A DNA stretch of 64,000 bases, from positions 3,501,530 to 3,565,529 of the forward strand of contig NZ_CP080409.1 in assembly GCF_019448235.1 (NCBI RefSeq). Direction: 5' to 3'. The stretch is from Nocardioides panacisoli (GTDB taxonomy: Bacteria; Actinomycetota; Actinomycetes; Propionibacteriales; Nocardioidaceae). Below the pieces are notes generated by a model that worked only from the letters and a program-made list of their open reading frames with translations, was not told the origin of the DNA and did no database searches. The position numbers and the translations under genes are program-made. Positions 16,273 through 25,092 of this stretch are shown one piece after another (position 1 is the first letter of the stretch; each line of letters starts with the position of its first letter).

Positions 16273-17148
16273 ATGGATGACCGGGTGGCCTCGCTCGCTG
16301 CACGCCTCGGTGAGACCGGCTACCTCGCTGACGAGGACCTGGCCACCGTGCTCCACCTCGCGCAGGTCATGGAGCGACCGTTGTTGCTGGAGGGGGAGCC
16401 CGGCACCGGCAAGACCGCGCTCGCCGAGGCGCTCGCCGCGGCGCTGGACCAGCCGCTGATCCGGCTGCAGTGCTACGAGGGCATCGACGCCACCCAGGCG
16501 CTCTACGACTGGGACTTCCCGCGGCAGATCCTGCACCTGCGGGCACTGGAGGCGACCGGTGGTGCGACGCCGGACCGGCTCGAGGAGGCGGAGAAGTCGC
16601 TCTACGACGAGCGGTTCCTGCTGGCCCGCCCGGTGCTGGCCGCGCTGCAGCGCAGCCCCGCGGTGCTGCTGGTCGACGAGATCGACCGCGCCGACGACGA
16701 GTTCGAGGCCTTCCTGCTCGAGGTCCTCTCCACCTACCAGGTCAGCATCCCCGAGCACGGCACGGTGACCGCGACGACCCCACCGACCGTCGTCCTCACC
16801 TCCAACCGCACCCGCGACCTGCACGACGCGCTCAAGCGCCGTTGCCTCTACCACTGGATCGACCACCCCGGGCTGGAGCGTGAGGTCGCGATCGTGCGGG
16901 CCCGGGCGCCCGAGGTGAGCGAGCAGCTCGCCCGCCAGGTCGCCGTACTCGTGCAGCGCCTGCGCGCGGAGGAGGGGCTGCAGAAGCCGCCAGGCGTCGC
17001 CGAGACGCTGGACTGGGCGCGGTCGTTGCAGTACCTCGGCGTCGCCGACCTCGACCTCGACGCGGCCGCCACCACCCTCGGCGCGCTGGTGAAGTACCGC
17101 GAGGACACCGAGCGGGTGCGGGCCGCGTTGGATCGGATGCTGGCATGA
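16273..17148 (+). CDS. coxD: CoxD-type MoxR AAA+ ATPase
   Basis: A 291-residue AAA+ protein of the MoxR class. Walker A is GEPGTGKT (residues 41–48) and Walker B VLLVDEIDRA (131–140), followed by sensor motif VLTSNRTRD. In carboxydotrophs CoxD acts with CoxE as a chaperone pair needed to mature the Cu/Mo active site of the CoxL enzyme. The next gene, a VWA protein, overlaps by four bases (ATGA), matching that partnership. The message is predicted to be leaderless from the TAGGGT box seven bases upstream. Confidence 0.9.
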   Translation: MDDRVASLAARLGETGYLADEDLATVLHLAQVMERPLLLEGEPGTGKTALAEALAAALDQPLIRLQCYEGIDATQALYDWDFPRQILHLRALEATGGATPDRLEEAEKSLYDERFLLARPVLAALQRSPAVLLVDEIDRADDEFEAFLLEVLSTYQVSIPEHGTVTATTPPTVVLTSNRTRDLHDALKRRCLYHWIDHPGLEREVAIVRARAPEVSEQLARQVAVLVQRLRAEEGLQKPPGVAETLDWARSLQYLGVADLDLDAAATTLGALVKYREDTERVRAALDRMLA

Positions 17149-18305
17149 GCGTCCGGGCCGAGGCCGACCACGGTGCCGACGAGGTGCTGCTCGGCTTCGC
17201 CCGCGCCCTGCGGTCCGCCGGTGTCGCGGTCACCCAGGACCGTTCGCAGGCCTTCCTCGCGGCGGCGGCCATCGCCGGAGCCGACGACCGCCGCGCCACC
17301 TACGCCGCGGGCCGCGCCACGCTGTGCGCCTCGCCGGACGACCTGGCCCGCTACGACCGGATCTTCGTCGCGTGGTTCGGTGGTGAGCCACTGCCCACCG
17401 GCCGGCGACCGGCGGCGAACCCCACGCCCGTGCAGGTCGACCTCGGCGAGGGCGAGGGCGGCGGCGAGGAGGACTCGGACGGCGACGTCGTGCCCGCCGC
17501 GGCCAGCGACACCGAGGTGCTCCGCCATCGCGACGTCGCGAGCATGTCGGCCGCCGAACGCCGCCACCTGGCCGCCCTGTTCTCCTCGCTCCGGCCCCGC
17601 ACCCCGACCCGGCCGACGGCGCGCCACGTCGCCTGGCACCGCGGGCGCATCGATGCGGCCCGCACGCTCCGGGCCAGCCTGCGCAACTTCGGCGAGCCGA
17701 CGACGGTGCGCTGGCGCCGCCGCGGCACCCGGTCACGCCGCGTCGTCCTCCTGGTCGACGTCTCCGGCTCGATGAGCGGGTACGCCGACGCCCTGCTGCG
17801 CCTGGCGCACCGGATGACGACGGCCTCGCGCTGCGGCCGGGGAGCGTCCCGGAGCGCGGACCGGCCCAGCGGGCACCGGGTGGAGACCTTCACCCTCGGC
17901 ACGCGGCTGACCCACCTCACCCGCGCGCTGCGAGCGCGCGACCCCGAGCGGGCGCTGGCCGCGGCGGGCGCGACGGTGCCCGACTGGTCCGGCGGCACCC
18001 GGCTCGGGGAGACCCTGGAGGCGTTCGTCGACCGGTGGGGACGACGGGGCATGGCCCGCGGCGCAGTCGTGGTGATCTTCAGTGACGGCTGGGAGCGCGG
18101 CGACCCCGCCCTGCTCGCCGAGCAGCTCGCCCGACTGCAGCGCCTCGCCCACCGCGTCATCTGGGTCAACCCGCACCGTGGCAAGCAGGGCTACGAGCCC
18201 GTCCAGGGCGGCGTCCGGGCGGCCCTGCCGCACCTGGATGCCTTCCTCGCCGGCCACTCGCTGGCGACCTATGCCGAGCTGATGGAGGTGGTCGGCGATG
18301 CGTGA
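17145..18305 (+). CDS. coxE: CoxE-type VWA domain protein
   Basis: A 386-residue protein with a C-terminal von Willebrand A domain. The MIDAS motif is DVSGSMS (Asp205, Ser207, Ser209); SGGTRLG gives the conserved Thr and FSDGWERGD the downstream Asp. The N-terminal half (helical; AADDRRATYAAGRATL-like region with DDLARYDRIF) is the family's CoxE/YeaD2-type domain. It binds metal and probably tethers substrate to the CoxD ATPase for maturation of the molybdenum hydroxylase. It overlaps coxD by four bases and the following gene by eight, so the three are translationally coupled. Confidence 0.9.
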   Translation: MSVRAEADHGADEVLLGFARALRSAGVAVTQDRSQAFLAAAAIAGADDRRATYAAGRATLCASPDDLARYDRIFVAWFGGEPLPTGRRPAANPTPVQVDLGEGEGGGEEDSDGDVVPAAASDTEVLRHRDVASMSAAERRHLAALFSSLRPRTPTRPTARHVAWHRGRIDAARTLRASLRNFGEPTTVRWRRRGTRSRRVVLLVDVSGSMSGYADALLRLAHRMTTASRCGRGASRSADRPSGHRVETFTLGTRLTHLTRALRARDPERALAAAGATVPDWSGGTRLGETLEAFVDRWGRRGMARGAVVVIFSDGWERGDPALLAEQLARLQRLAHRVIWVNPHRGKQGYEPVQGGVRAALPHLDAFLAGHSLATYAELMEVVGDA

Positions 18306-19443
18306 GGTGCTCTCCACGCTCCGTCCGTGGTGGGAGGCCGGCGAGACCGTCGGCATGGGCACGGTCGTCGCGACGTTCCGGTCCGCGCCGCGTCCCGCGG
18401 GCGCGTCGATGCTGGTCGGTCCCGACGGCTCCGCGGTCGGCTCGGTCTCCGGCGGGTGCGTCGAGGGGGCCGTCTACGAGCTCGGCCAGTCGGTGATGGC
18501 CAGCGGCACCCCGGTGCTGGAGCGGTACGGCGTCTCCGACGACGACGCCTTCGCCGTCGGCCTGACGTGCGGCGGGATCCTCGACGTCTTCGTGGAGCGC
18601 GTCAACCAGGAGACCTTCCCCGAGCTGGGCGAGGTCGCCGACGACATCGACGCCGGCCGGCCCGTCGCGGTCGTGACCGTCATCGACCACCCGGATGCGG
18701 CCTTCGTCGGTCGGCGGGCGCTGGTGCGGCCGGGGGAGGACCTGCAGGGCAGCCTGGGCAGCACCCGGATGGACGACGCGGTCCACGACGACGCACTCGG
18801 GCTGCTGGCCGCGGGCCACCACGGCACCCTGACCTACGGACCCGACGGCGAGCGTCGTGGCGAGGGGATGCGCGTCTTCGTGTGGGCCTTCGCGCCGGCG
18901 CCGCGCATGCTGGTCTTCGGGGCGATCGACTTCGCCGCTGCCGTGGCGCGGGTCGGTGACTTCCTCGGCTACCACGTGACGGTCTGCGACGCCCGACCGG
19001 TCTTCGCCACGACCACTCGCTTCCCCGGCGCGGACGAGGTGGTCGTCGACTGGCCGCACCGCTACCTCGAGCAGGAGGTCGCAGCCGGCCGGATCGACCG
19101 GCGTACGGTCATCACGGTCCTCACCCACGACCCGAAGTTCGACGTGCCCGTCCTGACCGAGGCGCTGCGGCTCCCCGAGGTCGCCTACGTCGGTGCCATG
19201 GGGTCGCGCCGCACCCACGAGGACCGGCTGGAGCGGCTGCGGGAGGCCGGCCTGACCGAGGCCGAGCTGACCCGGCTGCGCAGCCCCATCGGACTCGACC
19301 TCGGAGCGCGGACGCCCGAGGAGACGGCCGTCAGCATCGCGGCCGAGATCATCGCCGGGCAGTGGGGCGGCACGGGGGAGCCGCTGGCGGCCACCGAGGG
19401 CCGGATCCACCACTCCGAGGGCGGTCCGCACGACGCTCCCTGA
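18298..19443 (+). CDS. XdhC/CoxF-family molybdenum hydroxylase maturation factor
   Basis: A 381-residue XdhC/CoxI-family protein. The N-terminal domain has VGSVSGGCVEGAVYE and LTCGGILDVFVE with the conserved cysteines. The C-terminal Rossmann domain begins near PRMLVFGAIDF and includes VTVCDARPVFAT, THDPKFDVPVL and YVGAMGSRRTHEDR. Family members protect the molybdenum cofactor and insert it, often after sulfuration, into xanthine oxidase-type enzymes. Overlap with coxE shows one operon. The partner enzyme is very probably coxSLM six kilobases downstream. Confidence 0.9.
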   Translation: MREVLSTLRPWWEAGETVGMGTVVATFRSAPRPAGASMLVGPDGSAVGSVSGGCVEGAVYELGQSVMASGTPVLERYGVSDDDAFAVGLTCGGILDVFVERVNQETFPELGEVADDIDAGRPVAVVTVIDHPDAAFVGRRALVRPGEDLQGSLGSTRMDDAVHDDALGLLAAGHHGTLTYGPDGERRGEGMRVFVWAFAPAPRMLVFGAIDFAAAVARVGDFLGYHVTVCDARPVFATTTRFPGADEVVVDWPHRYLEQEVAAGRIDRRTVITVLTHDPKFDVPVLTEALRLPEVAYVGAMGSRRTHEDRLERLREAGLTEAELTRLRSPIGLDLGARTPEETAVSIAAEIIAGQWGGTGEPLAATEGRIHHSEGGPHDAP

Positions 19444-19619
19444 GCGCGAATCGGAATCGGATCGTTGTGTGCGTGTCGCCCGATTGCCCGCCCTCGCGGC
19501 GCGAACCGGCCTATCCTGCTGGATCTGGGGGGTGGCAACGAGGCTGCCCCGACGCCGGTGACGAGCAGTCCAGTCGCTGGTACCGAGTCCTCGGGGACGC
19601 AGCGAGCGAAGGAAGTCGA

Positions 19620-20567
19620 ATGCGAAATCGTGTGCAAACAGTTCTCGGCACGGGCGTGGCACTCGCCCTCGGCCTGACGCTGGCCGGATGCGGTGACGAC
19701 GGCGGGGGCGAGGCCTCCCCGGGCGGCGACGCGCTGTCCGGCGTGTCGGTGACGGTGGGGTCGAAGGACTTCACCGAGAACCAGATCCTGGGTGAGATGT
19801 ACGTCCAGGCGCTGGAGGCAGCGGGCGCGAACGTCACCAACCAGGTCGACCTCGGTGGCACCAACGTCAACCGCCAGGCCCTCGAGGCCGGGGAGATCGA
19901 CACCTACCCCGAGTACAACGGCACCGGCTGGACGGTCCACCTCGGCAACGACGACCCCAGCGACGACCCCACCGAGCTCTTCGAGGTCACCTCCGAGGCC
20001 GACCTGGAGCAGAACGACATCAAGTGGGTCGGCACCTCGCAGTTCAACAACACCTATGGCTTCGCGGCCAACGGTGACCTCGCCGAGGAGGAGGGTGGCT
20101 TCGACTTCGACTCGATGGCGGCCTACCTGAAGGCGAACCCGGACGCGACGGTCTGCATGGAGAGCGAGTTCCCCAACCGCCCCGACGGCCTGGTGCTGTT
20201 CGAGGACGCGACCGGCTACGAGCTGCCCCGCGGCCAGCAGCAGATCCTCGAGACCGGCCTGATCTACACCGAGACCTCCGACGGGGCCTGCGACTTCGGC
20301 GAGGTCTTCACCACCGACGGCCGGATCACCGCGCTCAACCTGGACCTGGTCGAGGACCCCGGCGTGATGATCATCTACAACGCGTCCTTCACGATGCGCA
20401 ACGAGGTCTACGAGGAGAACCCGGAGGCGTTCGACCAGATCGCCGAGACCATCTGGGACAACATCTCCCAGGAGAAGATGGCCGAGCTCAACGCGCAGGT
20501 CGACGTGGAGGGCATGCCCCGCGAGCGGGTGGCCGAGCAGTTCCTGGAGGACGTCGGCCTCCTCTGA
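19620..20567 (+). CDS. Osmoprotectant-type ABC transporter substrate-binding lipoprotein (OpuC/ProX-like)
   Basis: A 315-residue lipoprotein with lipobox LAGC (Cys24). The mature part begins VTVGSKDFTENQILGEMY, the hallmark of the OpuAC/ProX/OsmF family that binds glycine betaine, choline or related quaternary amines. EYNGTGW and NPDATVCMESEFPNRPDG follow, and IIYNASFTMRNE lies near the C-terminus. It should capture substrate outside the membrane for the permeases and ATPase encoded convergently downstream. AAGGAAG lies just before the ATG. The location inside a cox locus raises the possibility of a substrate other than betaine. Confidence 0.88.
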   Translation: MRNRVQTVLGTGVALALGLTLAGCGDDGGGEASPGGDALSGVSVTVGSKDFTENQILGEMYVQALEAAGANVTNQVDLGGTNVNRQALEAGEIDTYPEYNGTGWTVHLGNDDPSDDPTELFEVTSEADLEQNDIKWVGTSQFNNTYGFAANGDLAEEEGGFDFDSMAAYLKANPDATVCMESEFPNRPDGLVLFEDATGYELPRGQQQILETGLIYTETSDGACDFGEVFTTDGRITALNLDLVEDPGVMIIYNASFTMRNEVYEENPEAFDQIAETIWDNISQEKMAELNAQVDVEGMPRERVAEQFLEDVGLL

Positions 20568-20595
20568 GGCGCCCACGCCCCGCTCCACCAACAGC

Positions 20596-20628
20596 GACGC
20601 CGCCGGACGATCATCGTCCGGCGGCGTC
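20596..20628. terminator. Bidirectional terminator
   Basis: GACGCCGCCGGACG (20596–20609) and CGTCCGGCGGCGTC (20615–20628) form a perfect 14-bp stem with loop ATCAT, between convergent transporter genes. Confidence 0.88.
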
Positions 20629-20645
20629 GTCGTGTTCGGCGGCCC

Positions 20646-21488
20646 TCAGAGTCCGCGCGGGTGCAGGTAGCGCTCCGCGAGGGCGCCGATCCAGTCGAAG
20701 GTGATGGCCACGATCGCCACCAGCCATGCCACCGAGATCAGCGCCGCGTCCACGTTGAGCTGGATCGCCGCGTAGAGCGAGACGCCCAGACCGCTGCCAC
20801 CGATCAGGAAGGCCAGCGTGGCCATGCCGATGTTGATGGTCATCGCGGTGCGGATGCCGGTGAGGATCACCGGCACGGCGAGGGGCATCTCGATGCGCGC
20901 CAGCACGCCGGCGCGCGTCATCCCCATCCCGCGACCGGCCTCGATCACGCTGCGGTCGACGCTGTCGAGGCCGACCATGGTGTTGCGCAGCACCGGCAGC
21001 AGTGCGAAGAGTGCCAGCGCCCAGATCGCGGTGACCTTGCCCTGGCCCATGAAGGTCAGGAAGATGATCAGCAGGCCGTACGCCGGCAGCGCCTGCCCGG
21101 AGTTGGCGATGGTCAGGATCGCCGGGCTCACCCGTCGCAGCGCCGGCCGGGTGAGCAGGATCCCGAGGGGCACCGCCACCGCGATGACGATCAGCGTCGA
21201 CCAGGCCGCGATCTGCAGGTGGTCCAGCAGCTGGGGCTGCAGCGCGTCCTCCCAGTCCAGGATGCTCTGCAGCTGGATCTGGGCGTTGTCCAGGTCCAGG
21301 CTGCGCCGGTGGAGCAGCCACAGCCCGGTCAGCACGACGATGAAGACCGGTGCGATGAAGATGCCCTTGCCGGCGAACCGCGCCCCCAGGGCGCGCAGCC
21401 CGTGGAGCTGGTCGGTCGGGTCGGGGTCCGGGCCGTCGCTGTCCGGCGTGGCGGGCAGGCGTGCCCCGGCAGCGCTGACATCGATCAC
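20646..21488 (-). CDS. ABC transporter permease (OpuC/ProW type)
   Basis: A 280-residue inner membrane protein with an N-terminal cytoplasmic tail (about 40 residues) and six or more helices. The segment VIEAGRGMGMTRAGVLARIEMPLAVPVILTG contains the EAA loop that docks on the ATPase. IANSGQALPAYGLLIIF is typical of osmoprotectant permeases. It overlaps the ATPase gene by four bases and works with it, the second permease and the lipoprotein. Confidence 0.88.
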   Translation of the reverse strand: MIDVSAAGARLPATPDSDGPDPDPTDQLHGLRALGARFAGKGIFIAPVFIVVLTGLWLLHRRSLDLDNAQIQLQSILDWEDALQPQLLDHLQIAAWSTLIVIAVAVPLGILLTRPALRRVSPAILTIANSGQALPAYGLLIIFLTFMGQGKVTAIWALALFALLPVLRNTMVGLDSVDRSVIEAGRGMGMTRAGVLARIEMPLAVPVILTGIRTAMTINIGMATLAFLIGGSGLGVSLYAAIQLNVDAALISVAWLVAIVAITFDWIGALAERYLHPRGL

Positions 21489-22648
21489 GACTGCGCCTCC
21501 AGGTCCTCGTAGTGTCGCTGGGCCTCGTACTGCGCCCGCCGCACGGCCTTGGAGAGGTGAGCGATCTCGACCACGCCGGCGAACCGGCCCTGGTCGTCGA
21601 CGACGCAGGTGATGCTCGCCGCGCTCTGCACCATCACCTCCAGCGCCTGGTAGAGGGTGTCGTCGGATCGCAGGACGTCGCCCATCTCCTCACCGGCGCT
21701 CGACCAGCCCGAGGCCGGACCGTCCAGGTCGTCCTTGCGGAGCCACCGCACGGGGCGGTCCTGCTCGTCGGTCAGCACCAGCCACTCCCGGCTGCTGTCG
21801 GCCAGCTTGCGGGCGCCGGTCTCCGCGGAGTCCTGCACCGAGATGCTGGGGTACTCCGCGAGGCGTACCGAGTCGACCTTGAGGAAGTCCAGCCCCTTGA
21901 TCGTGGCGCCGGTGCCGATGAAGTCGTCGACGAAGTCGTCGATGGGGTAGGCGAGGATCCGCTCGGGGGTGTCGATCTGGCGGATCCGGCTCCGCTCGCC
22001 GAGGATGGCGATCCGGTCGCCCATCTTGATGGCCTCGTCGATGTCGTGGGTGACGAAGACGATGGTCTTGCGCAGGTCCTGCTGCACCCGCAGGAACTCG
22101 TTCTGCAGCCGGTTGCGCGTGATCGGGTCGATCGCACCGAACGGCTCGTCCATCAGCATGATGTCGGGGTCGGCGCCCAGGGCCCGCGCGACGCCGACCC
22201 GCTGGGCCTGGCCGCCGGAGAGCTCCTTCGGGTACCGGTTGCGGTACTGCTCGGGGTCGAGCCCGACCGTGGTCATCAGCCGCTCGACCTGCTCGGTCGT
22301 GCGCTGCTTGTCCCAGCCCAGCATCTTCGGGACGGTGGCGATGTTCTGCGCGATCGTCTGGTGGGGGAACAGGCCGATCTGCTGGATCACGTAGCCGATC
22401 CGGCGCCGCAGCTTGTCGGGGTTGACCTTGGTGACGTCCTCGCCGTCGAGGAGGATGCGCCCGCCGCTCGGCTCGATCATCCGGTTGATCAGCCGCAGGG
22501 TCGTCGACTTGCCGCAGCCCGACGGGCCCACCAGCACCAGGATCTCGCCCTCGGCGACGTCGAGGGTCAGTTCCTCCACTGCCGGGGCCTTGGTGCCGGG
22601 GTAGGTCTTGGTGACCCGGTCGAGGTGGATCTTGGGTTCGGAGCTCAT
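21485..22648 (-). CDS. ABC transporter ATPase with CBS domains (OpuCA/ProV type)
   Basis: A 387-residue ATPase. Walker A is GPSGCGKST (residues 41–49), the signature is LSGGQAQR (143–150; the family usually has LSGGQQQR), and Walker B is IMLMDEP (163–169). A C-terminal extension (about 265–375) forms a CBS pair, with repeats around VLTDEQDRPVRWL and CVVDDQGRFAGVV; in OpuA-type systems CBS domains sense ionic strength. It is the second gene of a minus-strand operon: permease, ATPase, permease. Confidence 0.92.
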   Translation of the reverse strand: MSSEPKIHLDRVTKTYPGTKAPAVEELTLDVAEGEILVLVGPSGCGKSTTLRLINRMIEPSGGRILLDGEDVTKVNPDKLRRRIGYVIQQIGLFPHQTIAQNIATVPKMLGWDKQRTTEQVERLMTTVGLDPEQYRNRYPKELSGGQAQRVGVARALGADPDIMLMDEPFGAIDPITRNRLQNEFLRVQQDLRKTIVFVTHDIDEAIKMGDRIAILGERSRIRQIDTPERILAYPIDDFVDDFIGTGATIKGLDFLKVDSVRLAEYPSISVQDSAETGARKLADSSREWLVLTDEQDRPVRWLRKDDLDGPASGWSSAGEEMGDVLRSDDTLYQALEVMVQSAASITCVVDDQGRFAGVVEIAHLSKAVRRAQYEAQRHYEDLEAQS

Positions 22649-22681
22649 GGGTTCCTCTCGGTCACTTCGATGGTCACGGGG

Positions 22682-23341
22682 TCACAGCTTCAGGCCGCGC
22701 GGGGTGGTGAATCGCTGGACGGTGGCGAGCACGATGTCCAGCACGAGCCCCAGCAACACGATGAAGATCGTTCCGGTCCACAGCTGGTTCTCCGAGTTGG
22801 GCAGGCCGAGGCGGCCCAGTGCGGTGTCGATGAAGGTGCCCAGTCCGTCGCCGCCGACCAGTGCCGCGATGGCCGCGATGCTCACCGCCAGCAGGGTCGA
22901 GACGCGGACGCCGGCCATGATCACCGGGTAGGCCAGCGGGAGCCGCACCCGCAGCAGCAGCTGGGTCCGGTTCATCCCCATGCCCTTCGCGGACTCCACG
23001 ACGGCCGGGCTGACCGCGTCCAACCCGGCCACGGTGTTGCGCAGGATCGGCAGCAGCGCGTAGAGGAACAGCGCGGCGATCGCGGCGGAGTTGCCGATCC
23101 CCACCAGCGGCACGAACAGCGCGAAGAGCGCCAGGGAGGGGATGGTGAGGAAGATGCCGACGATCGACTGCACGGGGGCGCGCAGCAACGGGCGGGGCTG
23201 GATGAAGACCCCCAGGAGCACCGCCACCACGGTGGCCGCGGCCACCGCGGTCAACGAGATCCGCGCGTGGTTGATCGTCTCCTCGAGGATGAAGTCGAAG
23301 TTGGTCTGTACGTAGGTGAGCCAGTCAGTGAGTACGTCCAC
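22682..23341 (-). CDS. ABC transporter permease (OpuC/ProW type)
   Basis: A 219-residue permease, first gene of the operon. It begins VDVLTDWLTYVQTNFDF and has five to six helices with the EAA loop VESAKGMGMNRTQLLLRVRLPLAYP. GTG at 23341 is chosen because AAAGG lies seven bases upstream and the family normally starts near this point; longer in-frame extensions run into the divergent regulator's upstream region. Separate small permeases are typical of OpuC-type systems. Confidence 0.87.
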   Translation of the reverse strand: MDVLTDWLTYVQTNFDFILEETINHARISLTAVAAATVVAVLLGVFIQPRPLLRAPVQSIVGIFLTIPSLALFALFVPLVGIGNSAAIAALFLYALLPILRNTVAGLDAVSPAVVESAKGMGMNRTQLLLRVRLPLAYPVIMAGVRVSTLLAVSIAAIAALVGGDGLGTFIDTALGRLGLPNSENQLWTGTIFIVLLGLVLDIVLATVQRFTTPRGLKL

Positions 23342-23474
23342 GGATGCCTTTCGGGTGGTTCCGAGTGTGTTCACCCTACGTAAGCCGTGCCCGGACCGCT
23401 CGCGGAGTCGCGGACTGGTGCCGGTTCGGGGGCCGAGTACGCTGAGTGTGATCGACCTCACTCTTGGAGGTGGC

Positions 23475-24710
23475 ATGACCGGCGAATCCGACCTTCGCGT
23501 GCGTCGACAGGCGGCCGCGCGCGCCTGGTCCTCGCACTTCGACCGCGTCGATCCCGTCGCTGCGACGGTCCGTCCCGAGATCCTGCACAGCTGGACCCGG
23601 TCCGAGCAGAGCGTGGCGGTGAACGTCGACGCCGCGCCGCTCGCCGACGAGGGGGAGACGGCGTCGTTCTTCCACGACTCGCCGCTCCAGGTCGGGGTCG
23701 AGCGCGTCGAGCAGGAGCTGCGGCGTACGGCCGAGGACGGCGACCTGGTCATCGGGGTCACCGACAACCAGACCCGGGTCCTGTGGACCTATGGCGGCCG
23801 GGTCATGCGCCGCCGCGCCGAGACCGTCAACTTCGTCCCCGGTGGCCGCTGGGACGACTCCTCGGTCGGCACCAACGCGCTGGACCTGGCCAACCGCCAC
23901 TCCTCGCCGGCGATGGTCTTCGGTGCCGAGCACTACGCGCCGATCGTGCACAACTGGGTCTGCTGGGCCGCGCCGGTCCACGACCCGGTGACGGGTGTGA
24001 AGCTCGGCGTGATCGACCTGTCGACCACCTGGGACCGCACCCACCCCATCGGGCTCGCCACCGCGCGCGTCCTCGCGACCCTCATCGAGGGGGCGATGCC
24101 GACCTCGGCACACGCACCCGCGGAGGAGACCGCCGACCCGGGCCTGGTCATGACGCTGCTCGGCACCGCCGAGGCGCGCCTGGACGGGCAGCGACTGCTG
24201 CTGAGCCGCCGGCAGACCGAGGTGCTGGCCCTGCTGTCACTGCACCCCGAGGGGCTCTCCCTGGAGCAGCTGCACGCCATGCTCTACGGCGACGCGGCGG
24301 TCACGTTCTCCACCCTCAAGGCCGAGGTGTCCCACCTGCGCCACAGCCTCGGCGGGGCGCTCGCGTCCCGCCCCTATCGGCTGATGCTCCCGGTCGCAAC
24401 CGACGTCGACCACGTGCTGGCGCTGCTGCGGCGCGGCCACGTCGCGGCGGCCGTGGACGCCTACGGCGGCGACCTGCTCCCCGGCACCAACAGTCCCGCC
24501 CTGGCCGAGATGGCCGAGTACGTCGCCGTCGCGGTCCGCGAGGCGCTGCTGGCCTCCCCGCACCCCGATGCCGTGCTGCGCTACAGCGAGCTCGCGCCGT
24601 ACGACGCCGAGGTCGTCGAGGTGTGCCTGGAGTCGCTGCGACCGGTCCAGGGGCGCCCCCACCCGGCCGCCGCCCTGCTGCGGGCACGGCTGGTCGTCGC
24701 GCGTGGGTGA
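23475..24710 (+). CDS. GAF-like sensor with SARP-like winged-helix domain: transcriptional regulator
   Basis: A 411-residue regulator. Residues about 1–215 resemble the N-terminal sensor of AcoR-like activators: EILHSWTRSE, LWTYGGRVMRRRAETVNF, SVGTNALDLA and KLGVIDLSTTWDRTHP are typical GAF-associated elements. The C-terminal part begins MTLLGTAEARLDGQ and continues with a winged helix (SRRQTEVLALLSLHPEGLS, EVSHLRHSLG, SRPYRLMLP), then a helical tail, the order seen in SARP activators. No AAA+ domain is present, so it should act with the main sigma factor. TTGGAGG precedes the ATG at 23475. It lies between the two halves of the cox locus, whose promoters carry SARP-like direct repeats, and is the obvious candidate activator. 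Confidence 0.82.
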   Translation: MTGESDLRVRRQAAARAWSSHFDRVDPVAATVRPEILHSWTRSEQSVAVNVDAAPLADEGETASFFHDSPLQVGVERVEQELRRTAEDGDLVIGVTDNQTRVLWTYGGRVMRRRAETVNFVPGGRWDDSSVGTNALDLANRHSSPAMVFGAEHYAPIVHNWVCWAAPVHDPVTGVKLGVIDLSTTWDRTHPIGLATARVLATLIEGAMPTSAHAPAEETADPGLVMTLLGTAEARLDGQRLLLSRRQTEVLALLSLHPEGLSLEQLHAMLYGDAAVTFSTLKAEVSHLRHSLGGALASRPYRLMLPVATDVDHVLALLRRGHVAAAVDAYGGDLLPGTNSPALAEMAEYVAVAVREALLASPHPDAVLRYSELAPYDAEVVEVCLESLRPVQGRPHPAAALLRARLVVARG

Positions 24711-24744
24711 GCTGGTCGCGAGGGACGCGCGGGTCCCTGCGTGA

Positions 24745-24909
24745 CTAGTGGTGCTGGCCCGAGGTGTGGGGCCAGTACTGCTTGGCCTCGCGTGGGCTCG
24801 GCGGCCCGTGCCGCTTGTCGATCGCGCCCTCGAGTGCGACCGCGATCAGGATGCCGGTCGTGAGGACGGCCGTGGCGATGAGCCAGATCAGGTATCCCAT
24901 CTCGGACAT
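24745..24909 (-). CDS. Small single-pass membrane protein
   Basis: A 54-residue protein: MSEMGYLIWLIATAVLTTG opens a single membrane helix (about 5–26), followed by a charged tail with PPSPREAKQYWPH and a His-rich end. AAGGAGG six bases before the ATG at 24909 is one of the best ribosome-binding sites in the window, which argues that this short gene is real. It lies between the regulator and coxS on the opposite strand. I do not recognise it. Confidence 0.65.
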   Translation of the reverse strand: MSEMGYLIWLIATAVLTTGILIAVALEGAIDKRHGPPSPREAKQYWPHTSGQHH

Positions 24910-25009
24910 GTGATCCCTCCTTCGGGGCATGTCGCCGGACCTCCAGCATAGGTCGATCGGGGCGGCGTGGACAGGGGTTCGCCCCGCGTTCACCGCCGTC
25001 GGGATCGGC

Positions 25010-25042
25010 GCCAACCATCTGCCAACCGGGCCTTCCTATCGT
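25010..25042 (+). promoter_or_regulatory. coxS promoter with SARP-type direct repeats
   Basis: GCCAACC (25010–25016) and GCCAACC (25021–25027) repeat with an 11-bp period. TATCGT (25037–25042), a -10 match, begins after 9 bases. The layout equals that of the coxD promoter: same heptamer, same period, same distance to -10. Transcription should start near 25049. Confidence 0.68.
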
Positions 25043-25051
25043 GATCGGGGT

Positions 25052-25066
25052 CACACGATGCGTGTG
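25052..25066. promoter_or_regulatory. Inverted repeat in the coxS leader
   Basis: CACACG-ATG-CGTGTG is a perfect 6-bp inverted repeat just after the predicted start point, inside the longer imperfect GGTCACACG/CGTGTGTCACC. It could be an operator. Confidence 0.35.
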
Positions 25067-25092
25067 TCACCGTCTCAGCGCGAGGGAGTGTC

